Counted from the stretch's first letter, positions 38,035 to 48,222 are shown. The stretch is DNA of 48,471 bases from Candidatus Nomurabacteria bacterium GW2011_GWC2_42_20 (GCA_000998425.1 LCDG01000005.1:1-48471); one strand, 5' to 3'. The notes: generated by a model from the sequence alone, not told the origin. A program made the numbers and translations.

Positions 38035-38608
38035 ATTTATGAGTAATAAGTTTTTGAATCAAAATGAATCCTACCATGAATGCTACCACTATCAAAACGA
38101 AGCGTGACGCATTGTGTGTGATATTGACCGCCGCATACCCAAAAAAATATCCGACAGAAAAGTATAGCGACACCCACAAAATCGACGCCAAAAACTCAGC
38201 TCTGAAAAAGAGATCGAAGTGGACACGCATTACGCCAGACATAATGACAGTTGCACGATTTGCGCCATAAATAAATTTTGAAAAGAATATTGACTTAAAT
38301 GGTTTTTCGCGAAAACGCGGCAAAAAGAAGACAACGGCCTTCTCCGCCCACCGAATCATTCTCTTTGATACTCCAGTGTCTTTAAGTCTTGACCCAAAGT
38401 AGTACCACATCACATTTCCCAAAACTACTCCGCAAAATGCTATCAACAATGTGTCTCCAATATCAAAAGCCTCTAGCGTTGCCAGCATCCCAGCTGCAAT
38501 TAGAAACATTTCGCCCTCAAAAACCATAGCAAAAAAAAGAATCGTGTATCCCCAAAATCTATGGTCCTGCACAAGCTGAACAAATACGTCGATAGACTGC
38601 TCAAACAT
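37988..38608 (-). CDS. DedA/SNARE-associated family membrane protein
   Basis: GEMFLIAAGMLA; SKFIYGANRATVIMSGVMRV. Confidence 0.85.
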   Translation of the reverse strand: MFEQSIDVFVQLVQDHRFWGYTILFFAMVFEGEMFLIAAGMLATLEAFDIGDTLLIAFCGVVLGNVMWYYFGSRLKDTGVSKRMIRWAEKAVVFFLPRFREKPFKSIFFSKFIYGANRATVIMSGVMRVHFDLFFRAEFLASILWVSLYFSVGYFFGYAAVNITHNASRFVLIVVAFMVGFILIQKLITHKYERYERKKLEKDNNT

Positions 38609-38610
38609 AC

Positions 38611-38961
38611 CTAGTTATTGGAAAGCAACTTATCAGAAATAAATGTTGTAACCGAAACAACAAGCGACCCAAGGAGAGCAGGGACAAACCCATCAACATG
38701 AAATCCTTCCATAAAGGAACCAACCCACCAAAAGAGGCCTGCATTTACTACAAATGAAAAAAGTCCGAGTGTAACGATAGTAATCGGGAATGCGATTAGT
38801 AAAATTATCGGCCTTACCACAGCATTCAAAATGCCAAAAAATAATGCCACGAGGAGCGCCGTGCCAAATGATGTTGACCCTATTTCAATTCCAGGAATAA
38901 AAGAAGGTAGTGATAAAATCACCAAAGCAACGAGCACCCATGTAGCGAGAATCTTCATCAT
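38611..38961 (-). CDS. Phage holin family 4-like membrane protein
   Basis: 116 aa, four TM; FGILNAVVRPIILLIAFPITIVTLGLFSFVVNAGLFWWVG. Confidence 0.88.
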   Translation of the reverse strand: MMKILATWVLVALVILSLPSFIPGIEIGSTSFGTALLVALFFGILNAVVRPIILLIAFPITIVTLGLFSFVVNAGLFWWVGSFMEGFHVDGFVPALLGSLVVSVTTFISDKLLSNN

Positions 38962-38964
38962 ATT

Positions 38965-39939
38965 TTAGGCAACAATGTTTGGCGCTGTGCGGCCTTCCAA
39001 TGTTTCAATAATATTTGTTGCGACCATTTCTGCCATTTTTGTACGTGTTTCTTCTGTTGCAGATGCCAAATGCGGATTTACTACGACATTTGGAATTTCC
39101 AAAAGCTCTTGTGTTACTTTGGGTTCAAACTCAAACACATCGAGCGCAGCACCACGAATCACACCATTTTTTAATGCCTGCGCGAGCGCCGCCTCGTCCA
39201 CCACAGGTCCACGAGACGTGTTTACAAGAAGTGCTGTTTTTTTCATAATTGCAAGACGTTCCGCATTTATCAAATGATGTGTCGTTGGCAAAAGTGGCAC
39301 ATGGATGCTCACAATATCAGCCTCCTTTAGCACATCCTCGTGCATAGAATAAAACCCTGCATTACATGAGGATTTAAGCGCTTCATTTTCTTTCATATCG
39401 CAGTAAATGACCCTCATATCAAAACCTCTGTGTAAAATATTCGCAACCTCAAAACCGATACGTCCTGCACCAATGAGCCCGAGTGTTTTACCTTTTATAT
39501 CCGTACCGAGAAGTAGTAACGGGTCCCACCCTACGAATTTACCTTCGCGAATAAATCTATCCCCCTCAGCGATGCGCGAAGCAAGCGTCAAAATAAGAGC
39601 GACGGTATGTTCTGCAACGGTCGACGTAAGAACCTCTGGCGTGTTTGTCACTACTATCCCGCGCTCGTGTGCCTTTGAGACATCAATATTATTGAAACCA
39701 ACCGCATAGTTGGCAATGATTTTTACAGACTCTGGCATCCCAGTAATCATATCCGCATCAATAGCATCAGTAAGTAGCGAAGCAACAGCATCATATTGCT
39801 TCTCGGCGAGCGCCAACTTCAATTCATCACTTGTAAGCACTCCGTCTTTTGTGCTTACAGTCACCTCGTATCCAGCACCGCGAAGCATTTCTTCAGCGCG
39901 AGCAGGAATTCTCCTCGTCATAAATATTTTTTTACTCAT
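38965..39939 (-). CDS. D-2-hydroxyacid dehydrogenase (glyoxylate/hydroxypyruvate reductase-like)
   Basis: LGLIGAGRIGFEVANIL; HVPLLPTTHHLINAERL; NTSRGPVVDEAAL. Confidence 0.93.
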   Translation of the reverse strand: MSKKIFMTRRIPARAEEMLRGAGYEVTVSTKDGVLTSDELKLALAEKQYDAVASLLTDAIDADMITGMPESVKIIANYAVGFNNIDVSKAHERGIVVTNTPEVLTSTVAEHTVALILTLASRIAEGDRFIREGKFVGWDPLLLLGTDIKGKTLGLIGAGRIGFEVANILHRGFDMRVIYCDMKENEALKSSCNAGFYSMHEDVLKEADIVSIHVPLLPTTHHLINAERLAIMKKTALLVNTSRGPVVDEAALAQALKNGVIRGAALDVFEFEPKVTQELLEIPNVVVNPHLASATEETRTKMAEMVATNIIETLEGRTAPNIVA

Positions 39940-40075
39940 ATTACAAAACATCATACCATATACACACTCATAGTCTATGATTGCAAATGTTCATCTACAA
40001 GCCATTGCTATACTGCCTAATATACGATATAATGTGTGTGAAAAAACAGTCCGCACAAGCGGGCTATTTTCAATC

Positions 40076-41320
40076 ATGATAGAATCTTTTTTCAACACAA
40101 TTCTATATATATTTCTATTTTTTTCGCTTTATCTCGAAGTGTTTTTCATGATCACTTTTTTTGAAGAAAGAGAGAATATGAAGGCTGGAAAACCAGCGCA
40201 AAAAAAACTCAGCTATTACCCTTCGACGACAATTATTGTCCCATGCTGGAACGAGGAAAAAACTGTCTCTGGAACCGTTGAATCACTCCTAGCCATCAAC
40301 TATCCAAAAAACAAACTAAACGTCATCATTATCGACGACGGCTCAACAGACAACACGTGGCATGTCATACAAAAGTTTAAAAATAATCCACAAATCTCTT
40401 TGATAAAAAAAGAGAATGGCGGCAAGCATACCGCGGTAAACCTCGGCATACAGGAGTCTACTTCTGAGATCATAGGTTGCCTTGATGCTGACTCGTTTGT
40501 AGAAAAAAATGCCCTTCTCGAAATAGCAGAGGCCTTCAACGAAGACCAAGATATGATGGCGGCAACACCCATGCTCATAGTGCATGAACCAAAAACAATA
40601 CTCCAAAAAATGCAAAAGACTGAGTATCACGCTGGCGCATTTTTAAAACGCATCCTTTCGCCACTCGATGCAATATATGTCACACCTGGACCTTTCTCTA
40701 TATTCAGGCGTACTGTATTCGAAAAAATAGGCCTTTATAAACACGCGCACAACACAGAGGACATGGAGTTTGCGCTTCGTATGCAAACGCATCATATGCG
40801 CATACGAAACATTCATACTGCGCACGTGCACACGACGACACCAGACACATTGTACAAGCTTTATCGTCAGCGTCTCCGCTGGGCGTATGGCATTATGAAA
40901 AACACGCTAGATTATCGATTCATACTCTTTAGGCGCGAGTACGGCATACTTGGGATGATTGCGCTACCACTATCATTCTTTGGAGTCTTTGTATTCCTCT
41001 ATAACTTTGGTTTTATTCTGTTCCATACAATACGTTCTTCATTTTCAAAGATAATCGAGATATCTATCAAGGGAACCTCGGCGCTGGTCCCCAACTTTGA
41101 TTCATTCTACATAAACACGGATTTCATTGTGTTGCTCGCATATGTGCTTTTTGGCATCGGGCTCGTTATTATTTGGAATGGAGTCAAACTTGCAGAAGGC
41201 CGCTTCAGTCCATCAATGAGCATTTTGTATTTTATTGTTCTTTATGGATTTATTGCTCCCCTATGGTTTACCAGAGCAGTTTTTAATGTCGCCCTTTCCA
41301 AAGGAACAAAATGGCGGTAG
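40076..41320 (+). CDS. Family 2 glycosyltransferase, membrane-bound
   Basis: TIIVPCWNEEKTVSGTVESLL; DDGSTDNT; RQRLRWAYG; start chosen at MIESFF. Confidence 0.9.
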   Translation: MIESFFNTILYIFLFFSLYLEVFFMITFFEERENMKAGKPAQKKLSYYPSTTIIVPCWNEEKTVSGTVESLLAINYPKNKLNVIIIDDGSTDNTWHVIQKFKNNPQISLIKKENGGKHTAVNLGIQESTSEIIGCLDADSFVEKNALLEIAEAFNEDQDMMAATPMLIVHEPKTILQKMQKTEYHAGAFLKRILSPLDAIYVTPGPFSIFRRTVFEKIGLYKHAHNTEDMEFALRMQTHHMRIRNIHTAHVHTTTPDTLYKLYRQRLRWAYGIMKNTLDYRFILFRREYGILGMIALPLSFFGVFVFLYNFGFILFHTIRSSFSKIIEISIKGTSALVPNFDSFYINTDFIVLLAYVLFGIGLVIIWNGVKLAEGRFSPSMSILYFIVLYGFIAPLWFTRAVFNVALSKGTKWR

Positions 41321-42045
41321 TATTTAGTCTAATGCGTAAAACTATTGATTCAAAAAAATATATACTTGCGCTTGCTATCACAGTAGCGGTTTTTGTTGGC
41401 GCGCTAATTATTAGCAACAAATTTTCTGCGCAACGTATTGCTGAAATAAAGGCTATCGAGAGCAATATATCGATGGACATACTTTCATCAGAAACACAGT
41501 TTGCTCTCTTAAAGGAATCCTCGTGTAAAGCGGTTGACCACTCATCAGCATTTTCTGAGGAACTAAACGAGCTTGCACAAAAACTCTCCTACATGGAGGA
41601 CAGTCTTGGGGCTAAAAACTCTGAAGTAATTAGTCTAAAAAAATACTACTCGTTGCTTCAGGTCAAGGACTACTTGCTAGTAAAACAAGTGCAGGAGAAG
41701 TGTGGAGTCAAACCAATCACAATTATTTATTTTTATTCAAATACTGGAGACTGTGAAGAGTGCGTTCGTGAAGGATACGTGCTCACGAGGCTCCGTCAGG
41801 AATTTCCAGAACTACGTATTTATGCTTTTGACTACAACCTAGACCTTTCAGTTGTGAACACAATGAAATCGATTTACGGCGTACGTGACACGCTTCCAGC
41901 ACTGAATATTTGGGAAGAAAACTACTATGGGTTCAAGAGCGCAGAGGAGATAGAGATAATCATTCCTCAGCTTAAAAAATTACGTGCAGCACGAGAAAAA
42001 GCAGAGGCAGAGGCGAAAGAGACCGCAACGAGTACAAAAAAGTAA
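41311..42045 (+). CDS. Membrane-anchored thioredoxin-fold-like protein
   Basis: N-terminal TM, coiled region, IIYFYSNTGDCEECVREGYVL. Confidence 0.65.
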   Translation: MAVVFSLMRKTIDSKKYILALAITVAVFVGALIISNKFSAQRIAEIKAIESNISMDILSSETQFALLKESSCKAVDHSSAFSEELNELAQKLSYMEDSLGAKNSEVISLKKYYSLLQVKDYLLVKQVQEKCGVKPITIIYFYSNTGDCEECVREGYVLTRLRQEFPELRIYAFDYNLDLSVVNTMKSIYGVRDTLPALNIWEENYYGFKSAEEIEIIIPQLKKLRAAREKAEAEAKETATSTKK

Positions 42046-42061
42046 CGAGCCTATGAATATA

Positions 42062-42152
42062 AAAGTTAGAATATGGAATAACGCACAATAAAAAATCTGC
42101 CAAAAGGCAGATTTTTTATTTATTCTACATTCAAAATTCGATATTCTCCACC
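42062..42152. repeat. GAAT/ATTC-decorated terminator element, copy 3
   Basis: GTTAGAATATGGAAT + AATAAAAAATCTGCC/GGCAGATTTTTTATT + TATTCTACATTCAAAATTCGATATTC. Confidence 0.65.
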
Positions 42153-42683
42153 TTACTTCCCCATTTCAATTAATTCCATAAATTCAAGAATCTCTGTTGT
42201 ATAAGTTGGTATCACAGATGTATTATAGTGCCAGAGCTTTTCTACCGTTGTTTTGTCTTTATAGTAACGCTCAGTTCTAGGATTGCTGCCACCAAGATTC
42301 ATAGCAACCACAGTTATAGCTTCATCAAAAGATTTAAACTTGATCTTACATGACCCCCAACCAAATGGGTTATTATTGCAAGAGAATTTACCACCTGTTG
42401 ATTCCTTTATAGCGATTGCCGGCAAAAGTCGCCAGTCGAGATTATTGTCCTCGGCTGCCTTTGCTAACTTTGCACCATACCCCTCGAGTGGCATGTTGCG
42501 CTTTGCAAAATATGCATCAATCTTTTCGGCATGATCTGCTTGTTCGTCCAAAACAGATATAGTTGCCACCTCGGCATAACTCCTAAAGATAAAATCGTTA
42601 TTAAATATCGCGAGCGGTGATCCTGTGGTCAAAAATGGCATGAGCACAAGCCCGCGGGCGAACTGAATTGTTTGTTTTTTCAT
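42153..42683 (-). CDS. Lysozyme/glucosaminidase-domain exported protein
   Basis: LPAIAIKESTGGKFSCNNNPFGWG. Confidence 0.75.
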   Translation of the reverse strand: MKKQTIQFARGLVLMPFLTTGSPLAIFNNDFIFRSYAEVATISVLDEQADHAEKIDAYFAKRNMPLEGYGAKLAKAAEDNNLDWRLLPAIAIKESTGGKFSCNNNPFGWGSCKIKFKSFDEAITVVAMNLGGSNPRTERYYKDKTTVEKLWHYNTSVIPTYTTEILEFMELIEMGK

Positions 42684-42957
42684 AATTGAGCGGTATATGC
42701 TCCGCCAACGCCGTGTCTGCCCTAGTTAAAAAAAAGCACCTAACTAAAGGTGCATTTGAGCTTAACTGAAGATATGAAAAGCGTATCATACCCAGCCCAA
42801 AAAGTCAAGGATTTTTATTAGGTTTTCGTGCGGTTTCTAAGGCAAAATTTCTAATATATCCTTATTTTTCAATGGTTTTTTTACAATACGCTTTACGCCT
42901 TGTCAAACCTGTTTTTTCGTTACTTTTCCGCTTGACCATTGAAAACGGAGCTTTTGT

Positions 42958-42978
42958 CCCCGAGGACCGTCCTCGGGG
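42958..42978. repeat. REP-like palindrome, copy A
   Basis: CCCCGAGGAC-C-GTCCTCGGGG, 3' of RAYT gene. Confidence 0.8.
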
Positions 42979-42993
42979 GAAACTTGGAGAGAA

Positions 42994-43686
42994 TTAATCT
43001 TTCGAAAGACTCAACCATTCGAATATCTCATTTTTAACAGCAGCTTTGCTGGCAAAATACTCCGGAAAATCTTGTAAACTTATAATTAAATTCTCATTTC
43101 GATTGACACCTGCATGATCTTTATAACTACTCCACTGGTATCCTTCGAGATATTTAACTGCGTGAGGAATATTTTTTATTCCATTGTCTTTCCACTTAGC
43201 ATCAATTAGTTTCACTGGGTTAAGGTGGATATACGAAAATAAATATTTAGCATGTATATCACCGCTTACATGCGTTGCCTTAAACCTTCCTTCAAAAAGG
43301 GACCCTGTGCGATTATACTTTTTATTAAAATAACTTGAATATCCAGTAGAAAGCTTTCTCATAAACTCTGTTATGGTTGACTCGTCTCCCCTAGGACGGT
43401 CCTCGGGGAGACTCTTTGAGGTTACATAAATGTGAAAATGGTTAGGCATGAGGACCCATGCACCAATAGATACAATCGCTCGCTCCCTATTAAAATCCCA
43501 GACATCAATCGCCTTATCAACAATATCATCTCGAAAATTTACACCCCTTTCTGAGTTACAAAGATACAAAAGTTTTACAAAGCGGTCCCGATCTTCATTG
43601 TCAAGAAAAATATTCTGTTTACTGTTGCCCCTATTATAAACGTGATAATATTCACCTTCAATGAGTGGAGTCTTACGATATCCCAT
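42994..43686 (-). CDS. REP-associated tyrosine transposase (RAYT, Y1/IS200-like HUH)
   Basis: EYYHVYNRGNSKQNIF; VLMPNHFHIYV (HUH); GYSSYFNKKYNRTGSLFEGRFKA. Confidence 0.93.
   Translation of the reverse strand: MGYRKTPLIEGEYYHVYNRGNSKQNIFLDNEDRDRFVKLLYLCNSERGVNFRDDIVDKAIDVWDFNRERAIVSIGAWVLMPNHFHIYVTSKSLPEDRPRGDESTITEFMRKLSTGYSSYFNKKYNRTGSLFEGRFKATHVSGDIHAKYLFSYIHLNPVKLIDAKWKDNGIKNIPHAVKYLEGYQWSSYKDHAGVNRNENLIISLQDFPEYFASKAAVKNEIFEWLSLSKD
43384..43412. repeat. REP-like palindrome, copy B inside the RAYT ORF
   Basis: GTCTCCCCTAGGAC-G-GTCCTCGGGGAGAC, one mismatch. Confidence 0.8.
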
Positions 43687-43724
43687 GTTGTTATCAGTAT
43701 ACCACTTTTACCACATATTCCATT

Positions 43725-43742
43725 CCCCGAGGACGATCAGGG
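43725..43742. repeat. REP-like palindrome, degenerate copy C 5' of RAYT
   Basis: CCCCGAGGACGATCAGGG. Confidence 0.6.
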
Positions 43743-44045
43743 TTATGATTCGTCTAGAATGATGCGTTTCTCAAAACCACCTCTTTCCTCCCTCTTTTTT
43801 GTCTGCTCCACCAAAAGAGCCTCCTTGGTAAATCCTTTATGTATCAAAACAGCATCCAGCACCTCGGCAATATCAGCAAGTTCTTCAATATTTTCAGCCA
43901 AAAGAAACTCGTTCACTTCTTCCTGCAGTTTCTCTTTTAGTTTCGTCCAATATTCCGCCTCATCGGCAACGTGGAAAACCGCCTTCTCCCCTTTTGCCTC
44001 AATCCGCTCAATGATTTTGTCCCGAACGAGTTTGTTATATTTCAT
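43743..44045 (-). CDS. MazG-like/phosphoribosyl-ATP pyrophosphohydrolase-like protein
   Basis: [48 protein letters not shown]. Confidence 0.88.
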   Translation of the reverse strand: MKYNKLVRDKIIERIEAKGEKAVFHVADEAEYWTKLKEKLQEEVNEFLLAENIEELADIAEVLDAVLIHKGFTKEALLVEQTKKREERGGFEKRIILDES

Positions 44046-44047
44046 AT

Positions 44048-46510
44048 TTATGCTCCGCAACACTTTTTGTACTTTTTGCCGCTTCCACACGTGCATGCGT
44101 CATTTCTCCCTGTTTTGTCAGAGTGAATAGGTGAAGCGGTTGATGCCTCGTCCTCACCGCCACCGATCTCGATAGCATTTTTTACAATCTCGCGCGCCTT
44201 TTCTTCCTCTTTTACAAACGCGCCAGCGCCAATAGCAGGCACAAGGCGAAGGACTTCGTTTTGTACAGACTCCTTCATCTCGCGGAAAAGACGCAACCCC
44301 TCCTTTTTGTATTCAACGAGTGGATCGCGCTGACCATACGCGCGAAGGTTCACCGATGACTTCAAATACTCCATCGAGTCCAAATGTTCCATCCACATCA
44401 TATCAACGACCTGCAAAATCAAACGCTTTACTGCATTGTAAAATTCAACTTCCCCGAGTCCGGCAACTTTCTCAGAAAGAATTTGCTCGAGAGCAGGATC
44501 TCCTGCAACAATTTCTGTAAGATATGTTTTTGCTCCCTCTGTTCCACCCATTAAAACATTTCGTCTCATACCATACACATATTGACGCTGTTTGGTCATC
44601 ACGTCGTCGTACGAAAGCACATGCTTGCGTGAGTCAAAATGAAAACCCTCTATCTTTTGCTGAGCAGTCTCAAGCGAACGCGATATCATTTTATTTTGAA
44701 TTGCCTCATCTTCGGGTATGCCAAGCTTGCCCATCATATTTTTTACAACATCCGATGCAAACACACGCATCAAGCTATCCTCCATCGATACAAAAAACTG
44801 CGTCTCACCTGGGTCCCCCTGTCGACCTGCGCGACCGCGTAGCTGATTGTCTATACGGCGAGCTTCGTGGCGCTCTGTTCCAAGCACAAAAAGTCCACCA
44901 AGAGATTTGATCTCCTCGTAAAGCTCGGGTGTCGTTGGATTACCGCCAAGCTTGATGTCCACACCGCGACCTGCCATGTTCGTAGCAATAACCACGCTAC
45001 CCTTGCGACCCGCTTGCGCAACGACCTCGCCTTCTCGCTCGTGATTTTTTGCGTTCAAAACCTCATGTGGTACGCCCTCGCGCTTCAAGTACTCTGACAA
45101 AAGTTCGTTCTTTTCAATAGACACTGTACCAATGAGAACTGGTTGACCTTTTGCATTAAGCTCTTTTACTTTTCTCGCGATAGCCTTAAACTTGCCATTC
45201 TCAGTTTGAAAAATGAGGTCTGTGCGGTCGATACGCGCTACTTTACGATTAGTTGGTATTTGAGAAACCTCAAGGCCGTACACTTTATAAAATTCTTCAC
45301 TCGATGTCTCGGCAGTTCCTGTCATTCCAGCAAGCTTGCCATACAAACGAAAATAATTCTGAAAAGTGATCGACGCAAATGTGCGTGATTCTTGTTGTAT
45401 CTTGACACCCTCTTTTGCTTCGACAGCTTGATGCAAACCCTCTGACCATCGACGCCCAGGCTGCAAGCGCCCAGTAAATTCATCCACAATTATAACTTCG
45501 TCACCTTGAACAACATATTCCTTGTCACGCATAAATAGTGCTTGCGCGCGCACAGCTGTCTCTAAATGATGCACATATTTTACTCCACGCTCAGTATAAA
45601 TATTATCAACTCCCAAGATCTCCTCCGCTCGAGTTATGCCTGCATCGGTAAGTTGTATAGCCTTCAATTTCTCATCAACAGTGTAGTGCTCTGGCGCCTT
45701 GAGTTTTGATGCTATCCCCGCAAATACGGTATATAGATTTTCAGCATCTCCAGATGGAGCAGAAATAATAAGCGGCGTACGCGCTTCGTCTATAAGAATA
45801 GAGTCGATTTCATCCACTATCGCAAAGTTGTAATCTCTCTGCGAGAGGTCGGAAGGGTTATACGCAACATTGTCACGCAAATAATCAAAACCGAATTCAT
45901 TGTTTGTTCCGTATGTAATATCCGCGCGGTATGCTTCCTGCTTTGAACATGGACGCATAAATTCATGAATTACTTTGAAAGACCCCATTTCATCACGCTC
46001 GGTATCAAGCTCTTGATGATTTGGGTCATAGAGATAGGAGACACTATGATTTAGCACACCCACAGAGAGACCGAGGAATGAATAGATTTGCCCCATCCAT
46101 GTGGCGTCACGGCGTGAAAGATAATCATTCACCGTCACCACATGCACACCTTTGCCAGACAGAGCGTTTAGATATGCTGGGAGTGTTGCAACAAGAGTCT
46201 TCCCTTCTCCGGTCATCATCTCAGCTATTTTGCCGTTATGAAGCACGATACCACCCAAAAGCTGCACGTCGTAATGGCGTTGACCAAGAGTCCTCCTAGA
46301 CGCCTCGCGCACTACAGCAAAAGCCTCAGGCAAAATATCGTCCAAAGACACGCCAGATGCCAAAAGCGCACGAAACTCAGCGGTTTTGCCTTGTAGAGCC
46401 TCGTCAGAAAGGGCCTGCAACGAAATCTCAAAACCGTTGATTTTTTTGACGATTGGCGCGTATTTGCCAGCTACCCCACTACCAATAAAGATATTTTTTA
46501 AAAATGACAT
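44048..46510 (-). CDS. secA: Preprotein translocase subunit SecA
   Basis: [35 protein letters not shown]-terminal [18 protein letters not shown] motif. Confidence 0.98.
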   Translation of the reverse strand: MSFLKNIFIGSGVAGKYAPIVKKINGFEISLQALSDEALQGKTAEFRALLASGVSLDDILPEAFAVVREASRRTLGQRHYDVQLLGGIVLHNGKIAEMMTGEGKTLVATLPAYLNALSGKGVHVVTVNDYLSRRDATWMGQIYSFLGLSVGVLNHSVSYLYDPNHQELDTERDEMGSFKVIHEFMRPCSKQEAYRADITYGTNNEFGFDYLRDNVAYNPSDLSQRDYNFAIVDEIDSILIDEARTPLIISAPSGDAENLYTVFAGIASKLKAPEHYTVDEKLKAIQLTDAGITRAEEILGVDNIYTERGVKYVHHLETAVRAQALFMRDKEYVVQGDEVIIVDEFTGRLQPGRRWSEGLHQAVEAKEGVKIQQESRTFASITFQNYFRLYGKLAGMTGTAETSSEEFYKVYGLEVSQIPTNRKVARIDRTDLIFQTENGKFKAIARKVKELNAKGQPVLIGTVSIEKNELLSEYLKREGVPHEVLNAKNHEREGEVVAQAGRKGSVVIATNMAGRGVDIKLGGNPTTPELYEEIKSLGGLFVLGTERHEARRIDNQLRGRAGRQGDPGETQFFVSMEDSLMRVFASDVVKNMMGKLGIPEDEAIQNKMISRSLETAQQKIEGFHFDSRKHVLSYDDVMTKQRQYVYGMRRNVLMGGTEGAKTYLTEIVAGDPALEQILSEKVAGLGEVEFYNAVKRLILQVVDMMWMEHLDSMEYLKSSVNLRAYGQRDPLVEYKKEGLRLFREMKESVQNEVLRLVPAIGAGAFVKEEEKAREIVKNAIEIGGGEDEASTASPIHSDKTGRNDACTCGSGKKYKKCCGA

Positions 46511-46616
46511 TTAGTTACTTTAGCATAAAAAACGCTTCACCTAAAGCGCTCTTACGTGCAATCAAAGACTAAAAAGCAAAATCCCCCTTGCGGGGGATTT
46601 TGTGAAAGCGTATGTA

Positions 46617-46706
46617 TTACACGCGCTTTGCAGTCTTCTTCTTTGCTACTTTCTTTGCTACCTTCTTCTTTGCTACTTTCTTTGCTACCTTTTTCTTTGC
46701 TGCCAT
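46617..46706 (-). CDS. 29-aa histone H1-like Lys/Ala repeat peptide
   Basis: MAAKKKVAKKVAKKKVAKKVAKKKTAKRV*; ORF-track call on + strand (46612..46794) is antisense artefact. Confidence 0.65.
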   Translation of the reverse strand: MAAKKKVAKKVAKKKVAKKVAKKKTAKRV

Positions 46707-46970
46707 ATTATTTTTTGTGTTTACGAATACAGTGACGTACCGCAAACATATTATGCAAATTATTATCTACAATAATATTCGACCTGATGTGTAAAATATT
46801 TCATCACTCATCACGTATGATTATTGGATCGTTCCTTGTGTAAAATTTCTTTCACACGATGTACTGTGATCTACTACTATTATCTCTCACATGAAAAACA
46901 AACACAATAGTTTTTTAAAAGAAAACTGTGGATAACTTTTTTTCATACAAAAGAAAAATTTTTCAAAAAA

Positions 46971-47954
46971 TTACTTAGCAATGATGACAACCTCTTCTTC
47001 TATATCAACATTTGTTTTTTGTTTGATATCTTTTTTTATTTCTTCCGCGAGAGATAAAATTTCTTTTGCTGTTGCGCTCCCATAGTTCACCAATATGAGG
47101 GCTTGCTTTTCATGCACACCAGCGTCTCCACGTCGCACTCCACGCCATCCACCCACATGGTCGATGAGCCACGCTGCAGAAAGCTTTACTGTATTATCTC
47201 CTTGTAGATAGGACTTTATTTCAGGAAATTGCTTTTTTAACGATTCATATTGAGGCATATGAACGACAGGGTTTTTAAAGAATGACCCAGCAGTTCCAAT
47301 CGGATGTCTTGGCATCTTTGCTGTACGAATAGCAACTATTGCTTCACGAATTTCTATCAACGAAGGAGTGTTGATAATATGCTCATAAAAATATTTTTTT
47401 ACATCTTCATAATCAATGTTTGGCGCACCACTTGCAGTAAGCTCAAAAGTTGCGCTTACAACGATCAAATTTTTATTCTTTTTAAAAATACTTTCTCTGT
47501 AACCAAATTCGCATTCATCACGCAAAAAAGTTTTTATTTGCATTGTTTCTGTATCAAATGCATCAACGGAAAAAATTGTTTCTTTTACCTCCACTCCATA
47601 CGCTCCGATATTTTGCACGACAGCGAGATTTTCTAATCCCCATAAATTTCGCTCAGTAACATTGCCAACAAATTCATCCCAGACTTCACCAGCCTGTGCC
47701 TTAACGCGAGTGCCATCATAATCAATTCCATTGATTTCTATTTTAATAACAAGACCAGAATATTCTGCTTCCCCAAAAAGTGTGTTCGAGCCACCGCCGA
47801 GGACAAAAACAGGTATGGTTTTTGCGCGCGCAAAAAGTACCGCTTCTCGCAGGTCCTCCACGCTGGTAATGCGTGTAAAAAAGCGCGCATTGCCCCCCAC
47901 ATGCATAGTGGTAAGTGGCGCAAGTGCTATGTATTCTTCGATATGAATAGCCAT
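46971..47954 (-). CDS. murB: UDP-N-acetylenolpyruvoylglucosamine reductase
   Basis: TTMHVGGNARFF; VLGGGSNTLFGE; GTAGSFFKNPV. Confidence 0.96.
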   Translation of the reverse strand: MAIHIEEYIALAPLTTMHVGGNARFFTRITSVEDLREAVLFARAKTIPVFVLGGGSNTLFGEAEYSGLVIKIEINGIDYDGTRVKAQAGEVWDEFVGNVTERNLWGLENLAVVQNIGAYGVEVKETIFSVDAFDTETMQIKTFLRDECEFGYRESIFKKNKNLIVVSATFELTASGAPNIDYEDVKKYFYEHIINTPSLIEIREAIVAIRTAKMPRHPIGTAGSFFKNPVVHMPQYESLKKQFPEIKSYLQGDNTVKLSAAWLIDHVGGWRGVRRGDAGVHEKQALILVNYGSATAKEILSLAEEIKKDIKQKTNVDIEEEVVIIAK

Positions 47955-47966
47955 AAGTACGAAAAA

Positions 47967-48053
47967 ACTCCTGTACTCTTTTGGCCAGCGGGTACGAGCT
48001 CCAACAAATGTCTAATATGTGAGTGCAGCCGCTAGCCAGAGGAATACAGGAGT
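47967..48053 (-). promoter_or_regulatory. Long structured leader / candidate small RNA immediately upstream of murB
   Basis: ACTCCTGTATTCCTCTGGCTAGCGG pairs over 25 positions with CCGCTGGCCAAAAGAGTACAGGAGT (two C-A mismatches), then TTTTT before murB ATG. Confidence 0.5.
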
Positions 48054-48195
48054 GCCCTCGGCCCCAATAGTATAAAAGATTTTTCCTAAAAAATCACCCC
48101 TTATTTATACACATCAGCCAAATCATAACAATTCTGTGCTATCGTTTGGAATTGCTACGATGTGGTAAGAAATGATAGTTAAACATATAGAAACA

Positions 48196-48222
48196 AAAAG
48201 CCCCGCTTTCGCGGGGATTTTT
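48196..48222. terminator. Bidirectional terminator
   Basis: AAAAAGCCCCGC-TTTC-GCGGGGATTTTT. Confidence 0.8.

Noticed and set aside
44867-45388. Plus-strand ORFs inside secA (and many similar ORFs opposite lepA, typA, murJ, RNR)
   Set aside because: Antisense shadows of highly conserved long genes
46612-46794. Plus-strand ORF FFFATFFATFFFATFF
   Set aside because: Low-complexity antisense of the Lys/Ala repeat peptide gene on the minus strand
46927-46935. Perfect DnaA-box-like TGTGGATAA (also at 22168-22176)
   Set aside because: Isolated single 9-mers without clustering, dnaA/dnaN or AT-rich DUE context; not enough for an origin
11061-48069. Shared GTGCCCTCGGC between tRNA-Arg 3' end (11060-11070) and the murB-leader region (48053-48063)
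   Set aside because: Only 11 nt, and CCGAGGGC-type strings recur in terminators here; too short to claim tRNA-derived duplication
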